A stretch of DNA of 64,000 nucleotides from NCBI GenBank assembly GCA_945906305.1, contig CAMDQT010000002.1, positions 1-64,000 of the forward strand, given 5' to 3'. A program made the translations under genes and the position numbers. This stretch comes from Ferrithrix thermotolerans DSM 19514 (lineage in GTDB: Bacteria > Actinomycetota > Acidimicrobiia > Acidimicrobiales > CAIXPF01). Position 1 is the first letter of the stretch, and each line of letters opens with the position of its first letter. Under the pieces are notes generated by a model. The model made no database searches and had not been told where the DNA came from. It saw only the letters and a program-made list of their open reading frames with translations. Below, in pieces: positions 24,956 through 33,428 of the stretch.

Positions 24956-26206
24956 GTGCGCACCACCTCCGGCGGTTCCGGGATTGATGTCAACCGACTG
25001 CTGGAGCGTTTGGCCGCGCTGGCCGAGTTGGCCCCAGTCGGCGAGAACGGCTCCTGCCGTTTGGCCTTGACCGACGCCGACAAGGGCGCCCGCGATCTGT
25101 TGTGCGGCTGGATGGCGGATCTCGGCATGGAAATTCGCATCGACGTGGTGGGCAACATCGTCGGCGTCTGGTCCGCCGGTGCCAGCGATCCCGAACTCGA
25201 TCCAGTGATGACAGGGTCCCATCTCGACACGGTGGCCACCGGTGGCCGCTACGACGGCGCGTACGGGGTGGTGGCGGGCCTTGAGGTCATCGAGGCGTTT
25301 GCGGCACGCTCGGTGCGTACTCGTCGTTCGCTGGCGGTGGCGGCGTTCACCAACGAGGAGGGCGCTCGTTTCACCCCCGACATGATGGGATCGCTGGTCC
25401 ACGTGGAAGCGCTGGCCAGCGAGACGGCCCTTGCCGCGGTCTCCAGCGACGGTGTCACGGTGGCCGAGGAACTGGCCCGCATTGGATACCTTGGGGTATG
25501 GCCCGCTCCGGCCCGTCCTCCGTTCGCCTTTGTGGAACTTCACATTGAGCAGGGCCCCATCCTCGATCACGAGGGGACCGTGATTGGTGCGGTGAGCGGC
25601 GTGCAGGGCATTTCGTGGCAGGAGCTGACCTTTGTCGGGCAGTCCAACCATGCCGGAACCACGCCGATGCACCTGCGCCGTGATCCGGCGTATGCCGCCG
25701 CCAGGGTGGTCACCTTCGTGCGAGAGCTCGCGGCCGAACTCGGGGGGCGTCAGGTCGGCACCGTTGGGCGCCTCACGCTGCACCCCAACCTGATCAACGT
25801 GGTGCCGGCGTGGGCGACCCTTGCGGTCGATCTCCGCAATACCGATGCTGATGTTCTGATCGAGGCCGAGCGGCGCCTGGCGGCGTTCGCGGCCGAAGTC
25901 GCCGAGGCGGAGCAATTGGAGGTGTCCTCACGGTCCCTGGTCCGCTTCGATCCGGTGAATTTCACTCCGGCAATGGTCGATCTCGTCGAAGCGGTCGCTC
26001 TGGCTCGTGGGCTGAGCACTAGACGACTGGCCTCCGGAGCCGGTCACGACGCCCAGATGCTGGCCCAGGTGTGTCCCACCGCCATGATCTTCGTGCCGTC
26101 GGATCGAGGGATCAGTCATAACCCCGCGGAGCACACCGACCCGGAGCACCTCCGTGCCGGCACCGAGGTCCTGGCCGAGGTGCTGCGTGAACTGGCGGAC
26201 CAGTGA
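24956..26206 (+). CDS. N-carbamoyl-L-amino acid / beta-ureidopropionate hydrolase (M20 family)
   Basis: A 416-residue binuclear-metal amidase of the hydantoinase/carbamoylase family. Metal ligands are visible: His 89 (GSHLDTVATGGRYDGAYG, also Asp 100), the Glu pair in AFTNEEGARF (134/135), His 196 (ELHIEQGP) and the C-terminal SGAGHDAQML His. The lid-domain NHAGTTPMHLRRD dimer contact is also present. It removes the carbamoyl group from N-carbamoyl amino acids or beta-ureidopropionate, the step after dihydropyrimidinase. Allantoate amidohydrolase is an alternative. The GTG start at 24956 follows a TACGAT box; the longer frame from 24842 encodes an unlikely N-terminus. Confidence 0.9.
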   Translation: MRTTSGGSGIDVNRLLERLAALAELAPVGENGSCRLALTDADKGARDLLCGWMADLGMEIRIDVVGNIVGVWSAGASDPELDPVMTGSHLDTVATGGRYDGAYGVVAGLEVIEAFAARSVRTRRSLAVAAFTNEEGARFTPDMMGSLVHVEALASETALAAVSSDGVTVAEELARIGYLGVWPAPARPPFAFVELHIEQGPILDHEGTVIGAVSGVQGISWQELTFVGQSNHAGTTPMHLRRDPAYAAARVVTFVRELAAELGGRQVGTVGRLTLHPNLINVVPAWATLAVDLRNTDADVLIEAERRLAAFAAEVAEAEQLEVSSRSLVRFDPVNFTPAMVDLVEAVALARGLSTRRLASGAGHDAQMLAQVCPTAMIFVPSDRGISHNPAEHTDPEHLRAGTEVLAEVLRELADQ

Positions 26207-26263
26207 GCCAGCGGCAGCGGACCGATCGGCCCATCTGCACGATCCACGCCGGAGTGCCGCGAG

Positions 26264-28180
26264 TTGTCCGTGAGTAGCGAGGTTGAGTCCGCACTCGCCA
26301 CGGTGGTGTCCGCGCTGCCTGGTGGTGGAGAAACGCGCCTCGGACAGCGGGAGATGGCCGTGGCGGTGGCGTCATCGATCGCCAATGGCCGTCATCTCGT
26401 GGTCCGCGCCGGTACCGGTACTGGTAAGTCCCTCGCCTACCTGCTGCCCGCGGTGCTCAGTGGACGCAAGGTGGTGGTCGCCACCGCATCCAAGGCGCTG
26501 CAAGACCAACTCGCTTCCCAGGACCTGCCCTTTCTCCGCCAGCACCTCGATCACCCCTTCAGCTGGGCGGTGGTGAAGGGCCGGGCGAACTACTTGTGCC
26601 TGCAACGCATGGACGAGGTCCAGGCCGGCCTGGGACAGGCCGAGCTGGCACTGGGCGGCGAGTCGGTGCAGGCTGAACTCGAATCGTTGTTGGCCTGGGC
26701 CGCTCGGACCGTGAGTGGCGATCGGGCCGAGTTGGAAGTGGAGCCCTCGGTGCGGGCCTGGTCGGCGCTCAGCGTCAGCGGTGACGAGTGCCCTGGCGCC
26801 GCCCGCTGCCCTCGAGGCGGGCAATGTTTCGCCGAGTTGGCCCGGGCCCGAGCGGCGGACGCCGACATCGTGGTGGCCAACCTCGCTCTCTATGGCGTCA
26901 ACATCGGCTCCGGCGACCGGGTGCTGCCTGAACACGACATCGTGGTCGTCGATGAATGCCACCAACTCGAAGACGTGTTGTCGTCGACGCTGGGTTTCGA
27001 GATGGGCGGCCCCCGATTTGCCGCCTTTGCCGGCCGGGTCCGGGCAGTGATGGCCGATCCGCGACTCGCTGCGGCGGTGATCGACGCTGGTGCGGTCCTG
27101 GCATCCGCTCTGCGCTCGCACAGCGGGCGTCGGTTGCCCCGTCCGTTGCCCCAGGAGGTGAGAGATTCCCTGGTGCTGTTGCGCAGTCGGGTCGAGGTGA
27201 TCGCCAATGCTCTACGGAACATCCAGACCTCGGTTGCCGACGCTGACCAGCGGCGAGCCCGCGCTCAACGGCTGGCAACGTCGCTCACCGACGAGCTTGA
27301 CATGGTGCTCGATCTGCCCGAGAACTACGTGGCTTGGGTCCCCGACGGTGGCGATCCTCGTCTGGCTGTGGCCCCTATCGAGGTCGGCCCGGTCCTTGGC
27401 GCGATGGTCTGGGGGGCCCGGACAGCGGTACTGACCAGCGCCACCATACCATCAAGTATGGCACGGCGGGTGGGGTTGGCTGCGGACCAGTTCGATGAGC
27501 TCGATGTTGGTAGCCCCTTCGATTATGAACACCACGCGCTGCTCTATTGCGCGTTGCATCTACCCGATCCACGTCAAGACGGCTACCGCGACGCGCTGCA
27601 TCGCGACCTCGAGTCACTCATCATCGCCGCCGGTGGTCGGACCTTGGCGCTGTTCACCAGCTGGCGGGCGCTTGACGCCGCGGTGGCCGCGTTACGGCCG
27701 GTCTTACCCTTTCCCGTGCTGGCGCAGGGAGACTTGCCGATCCCGCGTCTGATCGAGGCCTTCCGATCCGATCCCGCATCGTGCCTGTTCGCCACGACGG
27801 GCCTGTTTCAGGGCATCGACGTACCGGGCGAGACCCTGTCGCTGGTCACGATCGACCGTCTTCCCTTTCCCCGTCCCGATGATCCGTTGCTCGAAGCCCG
27901 GCGCGACCGCGCCGGGAGCGCCGCGTTCGCGGTCATCGATGTCCCCAAGGCGGCAACGCTGTTGGCCCAGGCCGCCGGGCGGCTGATCCGCCGCGGCACC
28001 GACCAGGGCGTGGTGGCGGTGTTCGATCGTCGGCTCGGCACCGCCCGCTATCGCTGGCAGATAATCGGGGCCTTGCCACCCTTCGCCCGGACGCGCCACC
28101 GTGCCGAGGCCGAAGCCTTCCTAGCCAAGATCACCAACGCTGCGGTGGTGCCGCCCGCGCCCGCGCCGACCCCGCTCTGA
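26264..28180 (+). CDS. DinG/XPD-family ATP-dependent helicase with Fe-S domain
   Basis: A 638-residue superfamily 2 DNA helicase. Walker A AGTGTGKS is at 49-56, motif Ia is VVATASKALQDQL, and motif II is DECH at 230-233. Motifs V/VI lie in FATTGLFQGIDVPGE and AQAAGRLIRRGTDQG. Four cysteines (112, 176, 182, 188) are spaced as in the 4Fe-4S domain of DinG/XPD enzymes. It probably unwinds forked DNA, D-loops or RNA-DNA hybrids during repair or replication. Start: TTG at 26264 has GGAG 9 nt upstream; GTG at 26270 is an equal option. No exonuclease domain is fused. An imperfect hairpin follows. Confidence 0.9.
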   Translation: MSVSSEVESALATVVSALPGGGETRLGQREMAVAVASSIANGRHLVVRAGTGTGKSLAYLLPAVLSGRKVVVATASKALQDQLASQDLPFLRQHLDHPFSWAVVKGRANYLCLQRMDEVQAGLGQAELALGGESVQAELESLLAWAARTVSGDRAELEVEPSVRAWSALSVSGDECPGAARCPRGGQCFAELARARAADADIVVANLALYGVNIGSGDRVLPEHDIVVVDECHQLEDVLSSTLGFEMGGPRFAAFAGRVRAVMADPRLAAAVIDAGAVLASALRSHSGRRLPRPLPQEVRDSLVLLRSRVEVIANALRNIQTSVADADQRRARAQRLATSLTDELDMVLDLPENYVAWVPDGGDPRLAVAPIEVGPVLGAMVWGARTAVLTSATIPSSMARRVGLAADQFDELDVGSPFDYEHHALLYCALHLPDPRQDGYRDALHRDLESLIIAAGGRTLALFTSWRALDAAVAALRPVLPFPVLAQGDLPIPRLIEAFRSDPASCLFATTGLFQGIDVPGETLSLVTIDRLPFPRPDDPLLEARRDRAGSAAFAVIDVPKAATLLAQAAGRLIRRGTDQGVVAVFDRRLGTARYRWQIIGALPPFARTRHRAEAEAFLAKITNAAVVPPAPAPTPL

Positions 28181-28187
28181 ACGGCTT

Positions 28188-28212
28188 CCGGGGCACCCAA
28201 CGGGCGCCCCGG
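28188..28212. terminator. Hairpin between convergent helicase and oxidoreductase genes
   Basis: CCGGGGCACCC (28188-28198) and GGGCGCCCCGG (28202-28212) pair with one A-C mismatch and a 3-nt loop. TT and AGAA flank it. It fits a bidirectional terminator. Confidence 0.6.
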
Positions 28213-28251
28213 AGAAACCATGAACCTCGCCAGCGTCGGGCCCGATGGCCG

Positions 28252-30549
28252 TCAGCGGGTGGACTGAATGGCCGCCCACACTCGTTCGGAGGTGCAAGGC
28301 ATGTCGATGTGACGCACGCCGAGATGGGCCAGAGCATCTACCACAGCATTGTGGATCGCCGGGGTGGAGCCGATGGTGCCGGACTCACCGATGCCCTTGG
28401 CCCCCAAGGGGTTACGGGGAGAGTCGGTCTGGGTGTTCGACGTTTCGAAGCTGGGCAGCTCCGCCGCGGAAGGTATGGCGTAGTCCATCAGGTTGCTCGT
28501 GATGGGGCTGCCGTCCTCGTCGTATTGGACCCATTCGAACAGCGCTTGGGCGGCACCCTGGGCGATGCCACCGTGCTGCTGGCCCCTGACCAGCATCGGG
28601 TTGAGAATCCGGCCACAGTCGTCCACGGCAACATGGCGGACCCAGCTGACCTTGCCGGTCTCGCTGTCGACCTCGACCACCGAGATGTGGGCGCCGAAGG
28701 GGAAGGTGGAATCGCCCCCATCGAAGTCCAGCTCGTGGGCGAGGCCGGGCTCCATCCAATCGGGGCGTCGGCTTTCGTCTTCGGCGGCCGTTGCTAGCTC
28801 GCCCCAGCTGAGCGCCTTGGCGGGTACGCCCGCTACCTGTAGGCCTCCATCGCCTTTGACGATGTCCTCGACGTTGGCCTCGAGAAGGTGCGCGGCGAGT
28901 TGCTTGGCCTTGGAGAGCACCTCGGTGGAAGCAACGTGCACCGCCGAGCCTGCCGTCTGTAGCGACCGCGAACCGAGTGTGCCCGCACCTCGAGGCACGA
29001 CGGCGGTGTCGGAGTTGACCAGGTTGATCTTGTCCATGGCAATGCCGAGCACGTCGGAGACGAGCATCGAGAACGCCGTCTCGTGACCCTGGCCATGGAC
29101 GGACGTGCCGACATACATCGTCGCCGATCCATCGGCGTGGACCTCGACCTTGCCGTACTCGACGTGCAGCCCGACCGGAGCGGTGATCTCGACATAGGAC
29201 GAGACACCGATACCCATCAACTTGGGGTCACCGGCCGCTCGACGACGCTGCTGTTCGGCTCGCAGCTGCGCATAGCCAGATGCCGCAACAGCCTCCCTCA
29301 GGGGCAGGGCGTAGTCGGCCGAATCGTAATTGGCCCCCGTGATGGTGGTGATGGGGTTGGAGAAGGGGGCGAAGAAGTTCTTCACGCGGATCTCCACGGG
29401 ATCCATCCCGATCTCTGCGGCCGCCATGTCGATGACCCGCTCGAGCATCTGGGTCGCTTCGGGGCGGCCTGCGCCGCGGTAGGCGCCGATGCTGGTGTTG
29501 TTGGTCATCAAGGTCTGGCCCTTGAAGTTGATCTTGGGGATGTTGTACACACCGCTCGACATCAACTGGGTGAGAATCGGCAGGATCGCCCCGATGACCG
29601 GATAGGCCCCCGCGGCCGCGGTGACCTCGGCCTTCAGGCCGACGATGGTGCCGTCGGTCTTGACGCCGAGGGAGACATCGATGACGAAGTCACGCCCGTG
29701 CACGAGCGAGACCATGTCCTCGGTGCGGGTTTCGGTCCACTTCACCGCGGTCTGAAGGTCGAGCGCCGCCTTGGCGGTGATGAGGTATTCGACGTACACC
29801 GCAGCCTTGGGACCGAAGCCGCCACCGACCCAGGGACACACAACCCGGAGCTGTTCGAGTTCGAGCCCAAGTTCGGGGGCCATTGAGGCCTGGGCGCCGT
29901 GCGGCGCTTGGTGACTGATCCAAGCGGTCAGGCCGCCAGCGACGGGCTCGTTGGGGACCGCGACCAAGCCGTTGGGCTCCATGGGTACTCCGGCGAGACG
30001 CTGGCTCACCATTCGCACCGATGCGACCTTGTCGGCCCCTTCAAGCGCATCGACGTCGTCGCCGAGCTGCGTTTCGAAACAGACGTTGGTGCCATGATCG
30101 GGAAAGAGCAGTGGAGCACCGGCGGCCGCGGCGGCGATCGGGGAAATCACCACCGGAAGCAGGTCGTAATCAACGACGACGGCTTCGCCGGCGTCAACGG
30201 CCTGGGCGTTGGTCTCCGCCACGATGGCGGCCACGATGTCGCCGACAAAGCGCACCCGGTCACGGGCAATCGGCGGGCGACTGAGCGACTCCGGCAACAT
30301 CGGAAAGGCCACGAAGTCTTTCAGGCCGAGATTGGCGGCGGTGTACACCTTGCGCACCCCTGGCATGGCCTCGGCCGCGCTGGTGTCGATCTTGGTGATG
30401 ATCGCGTGGGCGACGCTCGAGCGCACGAAGTGCACGTGCAACAGGGCATCGAATTGAAGATCGTCGAAGTACTTGCCAGCGCCGGTGATCAGGGTCGGGT
30501 CTTCCCGACGCAGAACCGAGTTGCCGAGAATCGATCCCGAGGTGGCCAT
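28252..30549 (-). CDS. Molybdenum hydroxylase large subunit (xanthine/CO dehydrogenase family, form II CoxL-like)
   Basis: A 765-residue molybdopterin-cytosine-dinucleotide-binding subunit. The N-terminal part has the aldehyde oxidase a/b-hammerhead opening (GAGKYFDDLQFDALLHVHFVRSSVAHA, seen as GAGKYFDDLQ and HVHFVRSS). GGGFGPKAAVYVEY binds the cofactor. The active-site loop is AYRGAGR at 356-362, the form II/putative type and not the AYXCSFR of form I CO dehydrogenase. The catalytic Glu is E722 in KGIGESGT. The medium FAD and small 2Fe-2S subunits are not encoded nearby, which is unusual because coxM/coxS normally adjoin. The substrate is probably an aldehyde or heterocycle. GGGGAGAA precedes the ATG. 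Confidence 0.88.
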   Translation of the reverse strand: MATSGSILGNSVLRREDPTLITGAGKYFDDLQFDALLHVHFVRSSVAHAIITKIDTSAAEAMPGVRKVYTAANLGLKDFVAFPMLPESLSRPPIARDRVRFVGDIVAAIVAETNAQAVDAGEAVVVDYDLLPVVISPIAAAAAGAPLLFPDHGTNVCFETQLGDDVDALEGADKVASVRMVSQRLAGVPMEPNGLVAVPNEPVAGGLTAWISHQAPHGAQASMAPELGLELEQLRVVCPWVGGGFGPKAAVYVEYLITAKAALDLQTAVKWTETRTEDMVSLVHGRDFVIDVSLGVKTDGTIVGLKAEVTAAAGAYPVIGAILPILTQLMSSGVYNIPKINFKGQTLMTNNTSIGAYRGAGRPEATQMLERVIDMAAAEIGMDPVEIRVKNFFAPFSNPITTITGANYDSADYALPLREAVAASGYAQLRAEQQRRRAAGDPKLMGIGVSSYVEITAPVGLHVEYGKVEVHADGSATMYVGTSVHGQGHETAFSMLVSDVLGIAMDKINLVNSDTAVVPRGAGTLGSRSLQTAGSAVHVASTEVLSKAKQLAAHLLEANVEDIVKGDGGLQVAGVPAKALSWGELATAAEDESRRPDWMEPGLAHELDFDGGDSTFPFGAHISVVEVDSETGKVSWVRHVAVDDCGRILNPMLVRGQQHGGIAQGAAQALFEWVQYDEDGSPITSNLMDYAIPSAAELPSFETSNTQTDSPRNPLGAKGIGESGTIGSTPAIHNAVVDALAHLGVRHIDMPCTSERVWAAIQSTR

Positions 30550-30700
30550 GCCATTCTCCCCTGTTCGCCAGCGTTCGGCCAGCGATCGTGTCGGTGTGGA
30601 CTGCTTGAACCTAGTTGAGATTTGTGACCGGGGCCACGTCCGTGGTTGAGAGAGGACGTTTCCGAACCAGGAGCGCCAAATAGCGACCGACCCGAAGGTG

Positions 30701-31147
30701 TCAGGTCGCGCTGCCGGGGGAGCGAATGGTCTGAGGGGCGATCGCCTCGCCGCAGTGGCTGCAGGTCAAAACCGGTGTGACCTCATGGCCGCAGGTGGCA
30801 TGGATGAGGGTCACCGGCGGACCCTCATCCTCCGCCAGCCAGGTATCGCCCCACTGCTTGAGCGCTAGCAGCACCTGGTAGAAGTCGCGGCCCATGTCCG
30901 TCAGGCGGTACTCGAAGCGGGCGGGATGGTCACGGTACTGGCGCTTTTCGAGCACCCCCGCGTCGACCAGGGTGCACAGCCGGTCCGACAGGACGCTGCG
31001 GCCGATGGCCAGGCTCGTTTGCAACTCCTCGAAACGACGCATGCCCCGGAAGATGTCGCGCAGGATCAACGGAGTCCACCACTCGCCGACAATGTCGAGC
31101 GAACGGGCGATGGAGCAGTGCATGTGACCCACCGTCGATCGCTTCAT
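30701..31147 (-). CDS. HxlR family winged-helix transcriptional regulator
   Basis: A 148-residue regulator. The HxlR domain spans about residues 8-100, with CSIARSLDIVGEWWTPLILRDIF and the RFEELQTSLAIGRSVLSDRL recognition region (each shown in part), plus the wing RFEYRLTDMGR. The C-terminal part adds CGHEVTPVLTCSHCGEAI, two Cys pairs that look like a small zinc ribbon. TAGGCT lies 6 nt before the ATG. It lies upstream of, and on the same strand as, the molybdenum hydroxylase gene, with about 150 bp between, so it may regulate that gene or itself. The ligand is unknown. Confidence 0.87.
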   Translation of the reverse strand: MKRSTVGHMHCSIARSLDIVGEWWTPLILRDIFRGMRRFEELQTSLAIGRSVLSDRLCTLVDAGVLEKRQYRDHPARFEYRLTDMGRDFYQVLLALKQWGDTWLAEDEGPPVTLIHATCGHEVTPVLTCSHCGEAIAPQTIRSPGSAT

Positions 31148-31153
31148 GGGCGC

Positions 31154-31159
31154 AGCCTA
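31154..31159 (-). promoter_or_regulatory. TANNNT -10 box, leaderless start
   Basis: On the minus strand TAGGCT lies 6 nt before the ATG at 31147 of the HxlR gene. Confidence 0.5.
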
Positions 31160-31284
31160 TCGAACAGCACTGCCGCGATGACGTCGTGGTGTGGGCATTC
31201 AGGTCGGCCTGGCCACCGAATCGCCCGTGGCGGCTGTCCCGAGCTTGCATCGCTCGATCATCGGGGCCAGGGTGGCCCGCTCGG

Positions 31285-33333
31285 TCACTGCCACCCGCCG
31301 GCATCGAGCTCGGCGAGGATCTCGGCGCGGTGCTCGTCGAGCAGGGGTCCGCGGATCGGTGGCCCTCCTGCGCCCTTGACCAGTTGGCCGAACGCGGTGA
31401 CGGTGCCAAAGGTCGGATGGTGATGGGTGACCACCAACTCGTTCGCGGTGGCCAGGGGGCTGTTGACCAATCCGCTGGTGTTCACCGCCACGCGGTTGGC
31501 TCCGTCGACCGCGGTCCACCCGTGGTCGTCCTCGGCCAGTTCGAGGTGCGGCCCAGGCCCTTTGAAATCGAACCCGCCCCGCAGAGGTTCGGGAGCACCC
31601 TCGTAACGGGTCACCTCGGCCATCTGGCAGGCCAACGCGGCATGGGCCAGTGAGGTGAGCACCCGCTGACCGCCGTGGCCCCGCTGGCGATGGGTCAGTG
31701 CCGCCACGACACCGAAGGCGCCGAGCATTGGCGCCATCACGTCATGCAACGGTGGGGTGAGGAAGACCGGTTCATCCTCGCCGCCCTGGGCATCCATCAC
31801 GCCGGACAAGGCCTGCAGCAGGGGATCGAAGGCGGCGGCGGATGCCAACTCGGGGTCGACACCGTACCCGGGGGAGGACAGGTAGATCAGCTCGGGATTG
31901 ACGGCGCGGAGCGTGTCGTAGTCACAGCCGAGCTTGGCCGCCACCCCGGGGCGGAAGTTCTCCGTCACGACATCGGCGGTGGCCACCAACCGGTGCAGGA
32001 TCGCCTGGTCGGTCGGGGTGGTCAGGTCCAGGGCAATAGAACGTTTGCCGTGGTTCCAGGCCGCGAAGGGTTCCCCGAAAGCCCGGAACGGATCGCCGCT
32101 GGGGGCCTCGACCTTGATCACGTCAGCACCGAGCATGGCGAGGTGCCGACTCACCACCGGGCCAGCGATGAAGGAGGCAAGGTCCAACACCCGCACGCCC
32201 TCGAGCGGGGGCCCACCCTGGCCGGGCCACGCGGCGTGCTCGGGATCGGGTATCGGCCGGCTCTGCTCGGAGCGGATCTCGTCATCGTGTTCGCCCCACA
32301 ACGGGGCCCGGCAGCGGATCGCCCCGTCACCCGAGGCAAACCGTACCGGCCTGCCGCCGATACGCATGGGGCCGAGTTCGGGATGGTCGAGTTGTACCGT
32401 CAGCTCGTTGCTCACCGCCAAGGAGGAGGCCAAGAACTCCTCCCGGCTCTGCACCGGCTGCACGGGGATGTCCGCCTCACGCAACAGCGAAACCCACTGG
32501 TCGCGCGGCTTGGTCTCGAACGCCGCCTCAAGCAGCGGAGCGATGAACGCCACCGCCTCGAGGGACATCAGTCCCCAGGGCGGGGCGGGCAGACGGGGGT
32601 CGTGGCGCAACTCGGGCCGGCCGATCAGCTCCAGCAGTCGCTCGTAGAAGCGGACGGTGCCACAGGCCATGAACAGCCAGCGGTCATCGCCGCAGCGGAA
32701 CAGCCGGTACACCGGGACGCGGCCCTTGGAGCCCATCGGTGCAGACCCCGGCCGCGGTTCGACCCGGTCGCCGTTGCGGAACTGCTCCAGCTGGAACGCC
32801 GCGGCACCGGCGACCTCGGACACCTCATAGGTAGGAGCGGCGCCGGTGCGGTCGCGCAGCAGCAACCCGGCGGCGGCGGCGAGCGCCGCGAGTGGCGCAG
32901 TGGCATAGGCCACCAGGGGCTGGACGAGGTGCACCGGGCCTTCGGTGTAGGACTGCTGGTTCCACGCCATGCCGCACGCCGCCGCCAGGAGCGATGGCGA
33001 TGCCGGGTCCGACACGGCAGGGCCGCGTTCGCCCCACGGTGCCACCGAAACGATGACCGCGGTAGGGGCGAAGTGGCGCAGCCGCCACGCGGTGCCGGGT
33101 TGGTCCGTCACGATGACGTCCGCGGCGGCGAGCAGAGGCGCCATCTCCAACTCTCGTACGGACCGCTTGTTGCGGTTGAGGCTCTGGAAGCCAGGCTCGC
33201 AGCGGTATGGATCGGCGAATGGTTCGACCTTGATCACGTCCGCACCGAGGTCGGCGAGCAACATCGTGGCGTACGGGCCGGCGATGCCGTGGGCCACTTC
33301 GACCACGCGGCGTCCCTCGAAGATCGTCGTCAT
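31285..33333 (-). CDS. Tandem-domain family III (CaiB/BaiF) CoA-transferase
   Basis: A 682-residue chain made of two CaiB/BaiF domains, about 1-345 and 376-682. Each opens with the family motif (VVEVAHGIAGPYATMLLADLGADVIKVE and VLDLASFIAGPVVSRHLAMLGADVIKVE, each seen in part). The catalytic Asp that forms the acyl-aspartyl intermediate is D531 in PPLHDVMAPMLG. The matching place in the first domain is Tyr 143. The second domain is therefore likely the active one. Ordinary members have one such domain and form interlocked dimers. A two-domain layout is also known in DddD. The acyl acceptor and donor are unknown. TAAGGT lies 8 nt before the ATG, and it is divergent from aconitase. Confidence 0.85.
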   Translation of the reverse strand: MTTIFEGRRVVEVAHGIAGPYATMLLADLGADVIKVEPFADPYRCEPGFQSLNRNKRSVRELEMAPLLAAADVIVTDQPGTAWRLRHFAPTAVIVSVAPWGERGPAVSDPASPSLLAAACGMAWNQQSYTEGPVHLVQPLVAYATAPLAALAAAAGLLLRDRTGAAPTYEVSEVAGAAAFQLEQFRNGDRVEPRPGSAPMGSKGRVPVYRLFRCGDDRWLFMACGTVRFYERLLELIGRPELRHDPRLPAPPWGLMSLEAVAFIAPLLEAAFETKPRDQWVSLLREADIPVQPVQSREEFLASSLAVSNELTVQLDHPELGPMRIGGRPVRFASGDGAIRCRAPLWGEHDDEIRSEQSRPIPDPEHAAWPGQGGPPLEGVRVLDLASFIAGPVVSRHLAMLGADVIKVEAPSGDPFRAFGEPFAAWNHGKRSIALDLTTPTDQAILHRLVATADVVTENFRPGVAAKLGCDYDTLRAVNPELIYLSSPGYGVDPELASAAAFDPLLQALSGVMDAQGGEDEPVFLTPPLHDVMAPMLGAFGVVAALTHRQRGHGGQRVLTSLAHAALACQMAEVTRYEGAPEPLRGGFDFKGPGPHLELAEDDHGWTAVDGANRVAVNTSGLVNSPLATANELVVTHHHPTFGTVTAFGQLVKGAGGPPIRGPLLDEHRAEILAELDAGGWQ

Positions 33334-33341
33334 GAAGGCGC

Positions 33342-33347
33342 ACCTTA
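33342..33347 (-). promoter_or_regulatory. TANNNT -10 box, leaderless start
   Basis: On the minus strand TAAGGT lies 8 nt before the ATG at 33333 of the CoA-transferase. Confidence 0.5.
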
Positions 33348-33414
33348 CGCGGCTGGGCGCGGTTGTGGCGGCGCATCGGTCCGTGTCGTTGCCCGCCGCA
33401 GGTCACCAGGCCAC

Positions 33415-33420
33415 TAGCGT
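33415..33420 (+). promoter_or_regulatory. TANNNT -10 box, leaderless start
   Basis: TAGCGT ends 8 nt before the ATG at 33429. It supports that start for aconitase rather than the GTG at 33363. Confidence 0.55.
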
Positions 33421-33428
33421 TCGGGCTC

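Noticed and set aside
31675-33417. 580-residue open frame antisense to the CoA-transferase
   Set aside because: It mirrors a recognised gene on the other strand and shows no domain motifs.
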